The notes under the pieces: generated by a model | What the model saw: the letters and a program-made list of their open reading frames with translations, nothing else | Databases searched by the model: none | What the model was told of the DNA's origin: nothing | In this document: piece after piece, positions 49,651-59,278 of the stretch | Position numbering within the stretch: position 1 is the stretch's first letter | How the letters are laid out: every line of letters starts with the position of its first letter | Program-made: the position numbers and the translations under genes | Assembly: GCA_030704615.1 (NCBI GenBank) | Contig: CM060732.1 | Span: 29,801,053 to 29,865,052 of the forward strand | Reading direction: 5' to 3' | DNA: 64,000 bases | DNA from: Takakia lepidozioides | Lineage: Eukaryota > Streptophyta > Takakiopsida > Takakiales > Takakiaceae

Positions 49651-51707
49651 GGCTGGTGTATAGGCTGTGCTGTGGCCTCGTATATGCTGGGCCTAGCAAC
49701 AAGTGTTCCATACTCCGTTCGTAACACTGGTGCAGCCCGTGACTGTTCTTGCGGTTCTATATGCAAATCATGCTGCAGGGGTTTGTCATGGATACCACTG
49801 TAACCCTTCAACTTATTTGCATTGACTCTTCCCAGCATTTCTTTGTTAATGGTTTGTAACATAGCGGTGTTGTTATCATACATCTTTTGTATGACATAAG
49901 GTCCTTTCCACGGTGATTTAAGCTTAGAAGCTTGAATCTTTCCTTTCTTCTGCAACCATAGAACCAAATCCCCCGTCTTAAAAGTCTTTAATTTGCCTTC
50001 ATCAAACTGTTCCTTTCGCTTCATCTGAATTCTGGTCATATTATCAGCTGCATCAGCACGTACTTCTTCCACATGGTATAATTCATGTTTCCTGACCTTG
50101 ATGGAGTCTTGCAATTCCATTCTTTTTCCCCACTCCGTTCTCATGGTAGGTAACAGGAATTCCACTGGAAGTAAGGCTTCCATACCATAAACTAATTGGA
50201 ATGGTGTATATTTAGTGGTGACTTTATATGAAGTCCTGTATGACCACAAAGCTGTCAGCAGCTTTGTATCCCAATCCGTTCTGTTTGCATTGACTATCTT
50301 AGCCAAGATAGTACATAGTATTTTGTTGGTAGCCTCTGCCTGCCCATTACCCTGTGGGTAATATGTTGTACTCTTTCTATGCACAATCATAAACTCTTTA
50401 GTCAACAACTCAATGGTCTCATTCATGAAGTGACTTCCTTGATCACTGATAAATTCTAAGGGACATCCAAATCGTGTAAGTATGTTCTCGTACAGGAACC
50501 TTGCTGTGGACTTGGCTGTGTTGTCCCTCAAAGCTTTAGCTTCCACCCACTTTGTAGTATAATCAGTGGCTGTAATTATGTACCTGTTTCGTGTATTCTT
50601 GGATGGTGGATTAATTGGTCCAACAAAGTCTAGTCCCCATTTCTGAAATGGTTCCGTAGGCATTGTAGGATGCAAGGCCATTCTTCCAGATCTCTGCAAA
50701 GGTCCTAGCCTCTGACATTCATCACACTTCTGACAATACTCATGTACATCTTTGAACAAAGTAGGCCACCAGTATCCTGCGAGTAGTATCTTTCTACTGG
50801 TAGTCTCTTCTCCAAAATGACCTCCAGCCACTCCTTTATGAACTTCCTCCAAGACTTTATTTACTTCATGGTGGTACAAGCATCGTTTTAGTACTCCATC
50901 AGGTCCTAACTTATACATTCTGCTTCCTACCATAGTATAAGGATAAAGCTTGATAGCAATTCTCTTCCTCTGCTCCTTACCATAACTAGGTGGGCACTGA
51001 CCATGAGCAAGGTAGTATCTGATTGGCCACTGCCAATCTAACCATTCATCTGCACTTCCTTGCACCTCCATTACAAATAAACTCGCATCAGGTAACTGAT
51101 CGTCCACTCCTGTGGCGGCCTCTCCTGTTGTTAGTCGTGACAAATGATCTGCCACAAGATGCAAACGGCCAGGCTTGTAAATAACCTCGAACTCAAACTC
51201 ATGCAAGATTATTAACCACCTCGCTATCCTTCCACTTATCAAAGGTTTGTTCACCAGATATATCAGAGCCTGGTGATCCACATAAAACATAAACTTTCTT
51301 CCCAATAGGTAATGCCTGAATTTCTTGACTGCATAAATCATTGCCAATGCTTCTCTTTCCGTTGTACTATAGTTCCTCTCAGCACTGTTCATCAATCGGC
51401 TAGCATAGTACACAGGTGAATCTATATTTCCTGTAACATTCTGGGCTAACACCGCACCCAACGCTTCTCCTGATGCATCGCAGTGAACATGAAATACTAC
51501 ATGCCAGTGAGGGTTAATCAGCACAGGTGTAGTTGTTACTGACAGTGTAAGTTCCTCAAACGCCTGTTGACATTCAGCTGTCCAGGCAAACACTGCATCT
51601 TTCTTCAGAAGCTTGCTCAATGGTGCTGCTATTTGTGCATACCTTTTGACAAATCTTCTGTAATAACTGGTTTGCCCAAGGAATCTCCTTAAACTCTTAA
51701 CATTCAC
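49644..51707 (-). CDS. RNase H and integrase part of copy B pol, 687 codons
   Basis: RT end and RNase H: NVKSLRRFLGQTSYYRRFVKRYA, CDASGEALGAVL, STTEREALAMIYAVKKFRHYL, VDHQAL. Integrase: zinc-binding H-H-C-C (HHEVNKVLEEVHKGVAGGHFG ... CQKCDEC), catalytic D at GLDFVGPI, D at FISDQGSHF, E at GNGQAEATNKIL, then GDLVLWLQ and SPWKGPYVI (GPY/F-like). No chromodomain follows. This part is fully open. Confidence 0.92.
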   Translation of the reverse strand: MNVKSLRRFLGQTSYYRRFVKRYAQIAAPLSKLLKKDAVFAWTAECQQAFEELTLSVTTTPVLINPHWHVVFHVHCDASGEALGAVLAQNVTGNIDSPVYYASRLMNSAERNYSTTEREALAMIYAVKKFRHYLLGRKFMFYVDHQALIYLVNKPLISGRIARWLIILHEFEFEVIYKPGRLHLVADHLSRLTTGEAATGVDDQLPDASLFVMEVQGSADEWLDWQWPIRYYLAHGQCPPSYGKEQRKRIAIKLYPYTMVGSRMYKLGPDGVLKRCLYHHEVNKVLEEVHKGVAGGHFGEETTSRKILLAGYWWPTLFKDVHEYCQKCDECQRLGPLQRSGRMALHPTMPTEPFQKWGLDFVGPINPPSKNTRNRYIITATDYTTKWVEAKALRDNTAKSTARFLYENILTRFGCPLEFISDQGSHFMNETIELLTKEFMIVHRKSTTYYPQGNGQAEATNKILCTILAKIVNANRTDWDTKLLTALWSYRTSYKVTTKYTPFQLVYGMEALLPVEFLLPTMRTEWGKRMELQDSIKVRKHELYHVEEVRADAADNMTRIQMKRKEQFDEGKLKTFKTGDLVLWLQKKGKIQASKLKSPWKGPYVIQKMYDNNTAMLQTINKEMLGRVNANKLKGYSGIHDKPLQHDLHIEPQEQSRAAPVLRTEYGTLVARPSIYEATAQPIHQPT

Positions 51708-52938
51708 TGTGGTGGAGAGACTTTAATGGACTCTGTCTTCCTGGGATCCACAAGAAGTCCCTTCTTACACACAATGTGTCCCAGAAGCACCCCTGAGTTC
51801 ACACAGAAAGTACACTTCTCTGGATTCAAGCCCAGACCTCTCATCCTGCATCTGGCCAGGCATAACTCCAATTTATGCAAGTGCTCATTCTTAGAGCTGT
51901 ACACACTGAAATCATCCAAAACACCTGCATGAAATCATCCAGATACTCATGAAAAGATTCACTTATCACTCTCTGAAAGGTCGCTGGTGCATTACAAAGT
52001 CCAAAGGGCATGACTTTGTATGCATAAGCCCCCCAGTCTGTGATGAAAGCTGTTTTCCCTTGGTCTTCTTCTGCCACTTGCACTTGATTATAACCACTGA
52101 AGCCATCCATGAATGAGTACATCTCATGGCCTGCCACAGTGTCTAATACTGCTTCTGTGAATGGCAAAGGGAAAGGATCTTTCTTCGTACAAGCATTCAG
52201 CTTCTTATAGTTCACACATACTCTTAGCTTGCCATTCTTCTTTGGAACTATAACAATGGGTGACAACCAAGTTGTATACTCTATTGGGTATATAAACTTA
52301 GCCTCAGCCAACTTCTTTATCTCTTCTCCAACCTTCTGTGCGTAGTTGGGATTCATTCTATACCTCGCCTGCTTGATTGGTACTGACCCTGGTTCCAGTT
52401 CAATCTTATGCTGACAGACTTCAGGTGGTATCCCTTTTAGATCCTCATAGCTCCAAGCAAATACATCTCTGTATTTGATGAACAAGCTTTTAGCTTCTTC
52501 GAAGAATTCCGGCTCCAAATCAGCTCCTACTTTCACCATTCTCGGTTCCTCCTGAGTTCCCACATTTACTTCTCTCACCTGCTCATCAGCTGTGATTGTC
52601 CAACCAGTCACCACTTCATCCTTTAAGCTCACAGTGGCTGGTTCTTCTAGGATTTCTATCTCTCCCTCCTTTTCTTCATAGAAATGTGGCGGGTAACAGT
52701 TGGTTTCCTCTTCATTGGTGTTGCCGACACTACACCACAGCAGATACCTCTTAAACAACTTAGGCTTTCCAGCCGCATCTCGCAACCTGCTCCCATTCTG
52801 GGTGTGCAGCAAATAGGGTAGCTTCCTGCTCCTCATCCAGTCCTCCTCTCCAGTCATACTCTCTGACTCCTCGAGGTCTTCTTGTAGCAGGTAATCTACT
52901 AGATTTCTTTGTGGTAATTTGTATCTCGTGCATCCCAT
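51704..52938 (-). pseudogene. Reverse transcriptase of copy B, one frameshift at the active site
   Basis: 52938-51841 holds the N-terminal RT parts (DVFAWSYEDLKGIPP, KKNGKLRVCVNYKKLN, DPFPLPFTEAVLD, YSFMDGFSGYNQV, KVMPFGLCNAPATFQR). A single-base shift near 51,925 falls just before the catalytic DDF, which continues in 51919-51704 (MDDFSVYSS, NPEKCTFCV). A further shift near 51,712 leads into the next frame. Confidence 0.88.
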
Positions 52939-53829
52939 TATGCACAGTTAGTAACTGAGAATTCCAGTCATGGAATACCCTGGCCTGTTTCAGCCACGGA
53001 CGTCCCAATAATAAGGAGTAAGCCTCCATGACTTCATCCATTTTTAATACAGTTACTGTGATCATAAAGATCATTTTCTGTATCTGTATCTTAACTCCTC
53101 TTATTAATCCCAATGGCTGTACACTTCTTTGATCTGCCATTGTTACTGTAAATGGGGCTGGTTTCATGTTACTTAGACCAAGCTTTTCCTTAATTGGTCT
53201 GTCATGATATTTACTCCAGAACCACCATCTATCAGTACATCAGTTAGTTCTGTGCTTCCAATTCTCAATTGGATTACTGGCATAGAATCATCAAAGTCCA
53301 TGACTGGTTCTCGCCCTTCCGGCTTCACATTATAACTGGTCACCTTGCTGTTCAGGTCTGTGTTTCCTGTCTCTTGGGCAATTCGATTGATTGCTTGATA
53401 CAGCCTGTGCCTACAATAAGGTGCCACAGCTAATAGCTGTCCAATGGTAATTTCTGCTTTGGTCTGACATATTACTGCAGCCAAAGTCTCTTCATTACTT
53501 TGCATGTCTGCATCTTCTTTTTTCCTTTCTTCCTCACTCCCTTCTTTTTCTCCATCCGAATCAGAGGAATCTGCCACAGGAATATCAGTACTCTTTTGCA
53601 TTTCCCTTATAGTATCTGCCACTTCCTTGTGCAGTTCCTTCTCATCTTTCCAAGTCTCTTCATCTTCAGGCATATCATTGCCACTTCCATTCTCATCTTC
53701 TTCCTCTTCTACTGGAGGTATTAGTTTGGCTTTACTTCTTGTTACTATCATTGTACTTACTTCTGGTACAACACATGGCCTAACCATGTGAGCTGCCACC
53801 ACTGGGCCCTCATTCACAGGAGCTCTCAT
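52760..53829 (-). pseudogene. Protease region of copy B (retropepsin)
   Basis: 53829-53173 carries an acidic linker and the active-site tract DVLIDGGSGVNIM (Asp-Gly-Gly, near 53,210). One frameshift later, 53167-52760 continues with LLLGRPWLKQARVFHDW, the usual C-terminal part of plant retropepsins. It processes the polyprotein. Confidence 0.8.
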
Positions 53830-53843
53830 CTCATTCTGGTGTC

Positions 53844-55792
53844 TTATCCAGAATGAACAGGCTGCCTTGCGATGTCCTGGCTGATTACAATAGTAACATA
53901 GCTCTTCACCATTGGGTCCTCGCCCTTGGTCTGTTCTTGGATTATTTCTATAATCCTGATTCCCGGGCTGGTAATTCCCCCTTGGATTACCCTGATAGTT
54001 GCCTCTGGAATTTCCTTGGTAATTCCCTCTTGAATTACCTCTCCTTCCATGCCATTGTTATAACCACCAGACCTACCATAGTGGTCCTGATCATTATTTC
54101 TTCTTGGCTGGGGCTGCACCTGATGCACCCTTACTTGCCTAGGTTCTCTTGCAGCTGTCCTTCTGTTGTAGTAACAATTCTCAGTAGAATGGTTATCCAT
54201 TTTACAGATAGTACAGTGTTTCTCCTTCATGTGGCATTCTGTGGTGGTATGGCCTTCATTCTGGCACTTTGCACACCATACACCCTTCCTCCAATGTGTT
54301 GCAGCCTCTGTGGCATACTTCTTCAAGATTTCTTCCAATTTTTTTTCATAGTTATCCCTCTTCAACTTCTCCTTTCTCTTACTCTTTCTTTTTAGTTCTT
54401 GCTCTTCTTCTTCATCTGACTCATCCTCAGAGTCCTCATCTTCTTTTTTCTCTCTCCTGAGCATTCCCAATTGCTCAATTCTGTTCGCAGTTTCAAATGC
54501 CTCCTCCACTGTATTATGGGGTAACATATCCACTTTCTTTTGCAACTCTGGTCTTAGTCCACTCACAAACCAAGTCTTCTGTAAACCGGGCGCTGGTACT
54601 GCAGCCAGCTTTTTCATCATCAATTCCATCTTCTCCATATACTCTTCAACAGTTTCATGCTTCTTCTGCTTCAGCTGTTGTAAACTTCCATACACTTCAT
54701 CCTCAGTTTTACTTGTCCTGAACCTATTTCGAAATGCTGTATTCAAGCCATTCCAGGTTAGGAAATGATTATCAGGGAATCTTGCATACCATTCACTTGC
54801 TTTCTTGATAAGTGAACAAGGAAACAGTCTCATCTTGGCATCATCGCCATTCTCATTGTTCACTATACACATGTGCTCAAATTGGCTAATGTGTACATCG
54901 GGATCCCCTTTTCCTGAATATATTGGAAAGGGTGGTTTTGCCCGTGTTGGTTGTAACGCCATCTGTGGCCCTACCTTCTGCCCACTGACAGGTGCTGGCA
55001 CCCTTGCTGGTGCTGGTCCTTCTGGACCTGTTGTTTTTGTGGTGGATCTTCCACCAAGTGGTGGCCCTTGAGCACTCCTTGCTTCTGGCCCCACGATATT
55101 CACAGTATTCCCAGCTTCAGTTGCACTACTTCCCACACTCCCTGTCCCCCCAGAGCCAGATCCAGGCAGCCCGCCTGATCCCCCTGAGCCGACACCTTCG
55201 TTGGCCTGTGATCCAAGTGCTCCACTTGATCCAGGTCCAACGGGTTGGGATGTCCTGGTTGTAGTCTCAACCTCAGCTGTTGGGTCTACTTCTTCATATT
55301 CTTCCTCTTCTAATTTCTTCTCTCTGTTTTCATCCTCCAAGTTCTGCCCTTGGGTTTCTTCTTCACTCATGTAACTCAACTGTAATGGTGTTGGAGAGTC
55401 TGAACTCTCCGTTGGCTCTGCCACATCCTCTTCTCCTTCTTCACCTTCTGCTTCAGAAACTGGAGTTCCTGCTTTTGGTGTTCCATGCCAACTCTTATCA
55501 AAGATTTCTGTCAAGTCTTTTATCCAAGGATGTACCTCAGATCTTTCACCTCGTGATTGATCTTCTTCCTGTACCAATTCCCTTAATCTTTCTTGCAAAG
55601 AAACAGAAGGAGTGGCATCCAACTCTAGTTCTTCCGGTATAGGTGATGCACTTTTTGATCTTGATGGTGTGAGAGGTCCAGATGATTCCCCTATGTCTAT
55701 TCCTCTCTCCCAAAGATATGGATAATTAGCTTTCAGATAGCTTTCTCTTTTTGATGAATATCTTGTCGTCTAGCTTCTCTTTCATCACTCAT
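53844..55792 (-). pseudogene. gag of copy B, frameshifted at both ends
   Basis: The ATG at 55792 (MSDEREAR) is out of frame with the main 592-codon stretch (55622-53844) through a small deletion near 55,760. The main part holds a Gly/Ser/Thr-rich linker, the gag domain (PIYSGKGDPDVHISQFEHM, WYARFPDNHFLTW, KKHETVEEYMEKMELMMKKL), a Lys/Glu-rich coil, and two zinc knuckles (CAKCQNEGHTTTEC, CTICKMDNHSTENC). A third knuckle follows after another frameshift near 53,900. Gag forms the particle and binds RNA. Confidence 0.85.
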
Positions 55793-55813
55793 GTCCCATG
55801 TCTTTCATTTCTT

Positions 55814-56509
55814 TTAATGTGGCAATAACCAAAACTCTCTTCTGTAATATCTCTCGTATATGCCTGGGTTTCTTTCAAGCTTCAATGCACCCTTGGCTAT
55901 ACTTGAAGTCTCCGTTACCATATAACCATATGGCAAACAAGTCTGAAAAGCTGTTCTTGGTGTGAGTTTGATCCACAAAATATCCTTTGGAATCCAATTC
56001 TTTACCAGTACAAGCTCTTCATGCATATGAGTATAAACATTCACCTTTCTTTCTTCCCAGCCTTCAAACTCTACTCGTTTAATGGATAGCAACGCTATCA
56101 CATAAACTAATGTTGGTAACCAACGTGCTCTTCCTCTACAGGCTACCTGATAAATCTTTATCACTCCTTTCTCCAGACCCCATTCTGGATCAGCATCATG
56201 CACTCGTTTAAGAATATTTTCTTTACATCCGTCTGGCAATTCCAAGAACCTTTGAAAGAATTGTTTGGACAATCTTTCTTCCTTCGTTCCACAGGGAATT
56301 TGATTCACTTCAAATTCTTTAATGGTCCAACCACCATGATCCCACCAGATGCCTGTCACATCTGGTTGTTCATGTCCCAGGTCCCCAGTATGGTCGCCAA
56401 ATGTCGCGCGGCTTTTACTCACCCATCCCTTCGCTATCCGAGGCGGAAACTCCAAGATAGAAGAGTTGGAAATCTCTAAGTACTCAGCCCGCGCAGAACA
56501 ATCAGTCAT
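55814..56509 (-). CDS. Upstream ORF of gypsy copy B, 231 residues, unknown function
   Basis: The frame opens inside the 5' LTR (ATG at 56509), crosses the LTR edge and the primer-binding site, and ends just before gag. It is rich in Trp and charged residues (WWDHGGW, FFQRFLELPDGC, ILWIKLTP, YERYYRREFWLL) with one hydrophobic helix-like tract (LPTLVYVIALLSI). It matches no family I know. Related frames lie at the same place in copies A and E. If the transcript starts downstream of 56509 in the LTR, translation would need another start, such as a later Met or splicing. Confidence 0.6.
   Translation of the reverse strand: MTDCSARAEYLEISNSSILEFPPRIAKGWVSKSRATFGDHTGDLGHEQPDVTGIWWDHGGWTIKEFEVNQIPCGTKEERLSKQFFQRFLELPDGCKENILKRVHDADPEWGLEKGVIKIYQVACRGRARWLPTLVYVIALLSIKRVEFEGWEERKVNVYTHMHEELVLVKNWIPKDILWIKLTPRTAFQTCLPYGYMVTETSSIAKGALKLERNPGIYERYYRREFWLLPH
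56382..56399 (-). other. Primer-binding site of copy B
   Basis: TGGCGACCATACTGGGGA, two bases inside the 5' LTR on the minus strand; identical in copies A (3067-3084) and E (57589-57606) as far as compared. I do not assign the tRNA. Confidence 0.6.
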
Positions 56510-57503
56510 GACCTACAGCTAGTGTATCATGGGGGTGTTTCCTATGCGTTTCCCTTTTCGCATTCATCTTAGCTACCTTACCATTGATAATTAAGTATCA
56601 GTTTGCTTCATCAATCTATCGGTTTCCTTCACTCACCATTCAATCCACAGCTTCACTCAGATCTCTCTACACAGTGTGATTGTATCGTATAAGTATCAGA
56701 TTATGATTTATCAGGTATCAGGCCGAAGCCATTATGTCTCTAATCTGCTCTCCAATATCACTACAGCTTTGCATATAACAAGCATCTACTAATCCTCTTT
56801 CTCCTTCATCGTGCTCTCCATCTCTTGCCTCCGATCTCCGCTCCTGCCTGACTCCGAAGTCCTCTCCCGAATAATGATGATCATGATGATGATCCCCCTT
56901 CATTCCCCGTTTCTCCCTTTATCCTCCTATCCGCGGTTCTAACCGTTTCCCTCTCTAACCGTCGTATGTGAACTAACATGTTCCCTTCACAGGTGTTGTT
57001 CCCCACAGTCGTTCCCTGTCCTACTCTTCGTTCCCTATTATCGTGACAGCTGTGTCAAGCGGTGACTGGCTGTGTTTGGCTGTGTCGGGCTGTGACTGGC
57101 TGTGTGGGCTGTGTCTGCTGTGACGACTGTGAGGGGCTGTGTGGGCTGTGTTGGCTGTGTGGGCTGTGACGACTGTGACGGGCTGTGTGGGCTGTGTCGG
57201 CTGTGTGGGCTGTGACGACTGTGACGGGCTGTGTGGGTTGTGTCGGCTGTGTGGCTGTGTGACGACTGTGACGGGCTGTGTGGGCTGTGACGACTGTGAC
57301 GGGCTGTGTTGGCTGTGTGGCCTGTGACTGCTGTGTCGGCTGTGTGGGCTGTGAATGCTGTGTCGGCTGTGTGGGCTATGTAACCCCCCTCTACAGTGCG
57401 CTGCTGTCACCCCTAAGGCTCCTGTTGGTCTCAGTCTGTGCAAAAATTAAGGGTACCCTACAGATCCCGTATAAGTGTCTAAGTCCCCTACAGTCCTCTA
57501 ACA
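56402..57503 (-). repeat. 5' LTR of copy B
   Basis: 1,102 bp, ~110 bp longer than its partner owing to extra GGCTGTGTGGGCTGTG units at 57,055-57,380. Outer edge next to AGTAC at 57504. Confidence 0.92.
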
Positions 57504-57508
57504 AGTAC

Positions 57509-58164
57509 TTAGAGATATCCAACTCTTCTATCTTGGATTTTCCACCTCGGATAGCGAAGGGATGGGTGAGTAAAGTGCGCTTGACATTTGGCGACCATAC
57601 TGGGGAACTGAGTCAAGAACAACCAGTTTTGACAGACATATGGTGGGATCATGGTGGATGGAGAATCAAGGAATTTGATGTGAATCAAATTATCTATGAA
57701 TCTGAGAAAGAAAGATTGTCCAAACAATTCTTTCAGAGGTTCTTGGAATTGCCAGATGGTTGCAAAGAGAACATTCTTAAAGAGTGCATGATGCTGATCC
57801 GGAGTGGGGTCTGGAGAAAGGAGTGATAAAGATTTATCAAGTGGCCTGTAGAGGGAGAGCAAGTTGGTTACCAACACTGGTTTATGTGATAGCATTGCTA
57901 TCCATTAAACGAGTGGAGTTTGAAAGCTGGGAGGAACGGAAGGTGAATGTTTACACTCACATGCATAAGGAATTTGCACTGGTAAAGAACTGGGTACCCA
58001 AGGATATCCTGTAGATCAAGCTTACACCAAGAACGGCCTTTCAGACTTGTCTTCCATATGGATATATGGTAACGGAGCCTTCTAGTATAGCCAAGGGTGC
58101 GTTAAAGCTTGAAAGAAATCCAAGCATATACGAGAGATACTACAGGAGAGAGTTTTGGTTATTG
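57509..58164 (+). pseudogene. Upstream ORF of copy E, frameshifted and truncated
   Basis: Starts in the LTR end (YLEISNSSILDFPPRIAKGW), crosses the primer-binding site and matches the copy B upstream ORF. It shifts frame near 57,790 (ILKE...) into the piece at 57784-58014, stops at 58014 and is cut by copy C at 58164. Confidence 0.7.
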
Positions 58165-58693
58165 TGTCGTGCGCATACGTATCGCTACACAACTACATCG
58201 CCGTCCAAACTACACCACACATATATGGACAATAACGTAGTCTGCCACAATGATTGTAAGAACTAAACTCACATGTTTGATAACAGACAAACACAAAACA
58301 CAACACAAGCACTCGTTAAAAAAATAGAGTCGAGCCAGGGGCACCCCAAGCTATGGGGACTCCACCCCACAACATCCTATTCTCCCTTCATAAGCACACT
58401 CCGATTCTAAGCGGTGAAGGAGCTCGGTCGTGCAGGCTCAACTCGAGAGAGATGAGCCGCACGACTGACGCTCTCGTGAAGATAAGATGGTTCAGGTGTC
58501 AAGCTAAACTTGACATCTGACTTAACACTATAACTAAATCCAAGTGTTAAATATAAATAACTAGATTTATGCTAGTCAGTTTCACACTGTGTTTATTTAA
58601 CTTGACAGCTGTCGTGCGCATACGTATCGCTACACAACTACATCGTTGTCCAAACTACACCACACATATATGGACAATAAAGTAGTCTGCCAC
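58165..58693 (-). repeat. 3' LTR of copy C (boundaries tentative)
   Basis: On the minus strand it would start TGTGGCAGAC (58693), directly after AGGGGGGCGAT, and end GCACGACA at 58165, the junction with copy E. Oddly, its first and last ~83 bases are direct repeats of each other (58165-58250 and 58611-58697, about four differences). Confidence 0.5.
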
Positions 58694-58710
58694 AATCGCC
58701 CCCCTAGCTG
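58694..58710 (-). other. Polypurine tract of copy C
   Basis: Minus strand CAGCTAGGGGGGCGAT next to the LTR start TGTGGC. Confidence 0.6.
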
Positions 58711-58954
58711 GTGGATAGGTCCCTCTAACTCTAGATAGCTACAAGATGAGATAGCCACAGCCGTACTAAGTCCTCTAACACTGTCCCTATTGTACTCAAA
58801 TTCTATAGACCAAGAGGCCGGGTACAAGAGTAGCCCCATCGTTAGTCGCCGTCTTGCAATCTGTGAACTTGAGCCAGGATCTCGTGTGTTGAAGGTCTCA
58901 TAGTAGCTTGGCCTTGCATTTCTTGTTAGCTTTCCATGGCTGTATCCACTCCCA

Positions 58955-59278
58955 CTATCCAATGCAATGTGGACATAACCAATCCCCATTAGGAACCATC
59001 TCAAGAGGTGGAGTCAAACATCCCATATGCCAACCTCTAGAGCATCGATCACACACCAGCATGGTGGCTGCCCCTCTAGCAGACCCACACAACATGCACC
59101 TCAAACTTGCAGGTACCACTGCCAGGTTTGGGTCAATCCTGCCATCGACATTTGGAAGGTGACATGGCGCACAATTACGCACATGGTCCTTCCAAGTTAT
59201 GCCATCCTGACCCTCCAAGATCAAGACGCCTGAGGGCAATACCTCTCGAACCCTCAAAATAACATGTCTTGCAGTCAC
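58955..59278 (-). CDS. PHD finger at the C-terminus of the copy C integrase
   Basis: After a one-base shift at the end of the integrase frame, an open stretch begins with RVREVLPSGVLILEGQDG (integrase C-terminal beta-barrel type) and KDHVRNCAPCHLPNVDG. It then has a complete C4HC3 zinc signature: CMLC, CDRC, GWHMGC, WLCPHC, with the PHD-typical hydrophobic CLTPPLE before the last pair. PHD fingers read histone H3 tails. In this position chromoviruses carry a chromodomain, so this may steer integration to chosen chromatin (inference). Confidence 0.75.
   Translation of the reverse strand: MTARHVILRVREVLPSGVLILEGQDGITWKDHVRNCAPCHLPNVDGRIDPNLAVVPASLRCMLCGSARGAATMLVCDRCSRGWHMGCLTPPLEMVPNGDWLCPHCIG

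Larger units (their letters stand above)
44113..57503 (-). mobile_element. Ty3/gypsy retrotransposon copy B, nearly complete, 13.4 kb
   Basis: LTRs 44113-45104 and 56402-57503, both TG...CA, flanked by the 5-bp duplication AGTAC (44108-44112 and 57504-57508). Internal order on the minus strand: primer-binding site, upstream ORF, gag, protease, RT, RNase H, integrase, a CTGTG minisatellite, a long third gene, polypurine tract. There is no chromodomain, and the extra genes recall Tat/Athila-type elements; lineage not proven. Apart from a ~110-bp minisatellite length change the LTRs differ at very few sites, so the insertion looks recent, yet several single-base frameshifts break the genes. Confidence 0.95.
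43533..58164 (+). mobile_element. Older Ty3/gypsy copy E (plus strand), interrupted by copies B and C
   Basis: Its 5' LTR starts TGTTAGGGGGTTG (43533), runs to 44112, is interrupted by copy B, and resumes at 57,509-57,586. Then come a primer-binding site (57589-57606) and the upstream ORF, up to 58164, where copy C begins. It belongs to the same family as A and B in the opposite orientation. The LTR adds up to only ~658 bp because it lacks most of the CTGTG minisatellite. Confidence 0.8.

Noticed and set aside
58165-58697. A complete TRIM element
   Set aside because: No primer-binding site follows the first 83-bp repeat and the second repeat abuts the polypurine tract of copy C, so it is better read as part of that LTR.
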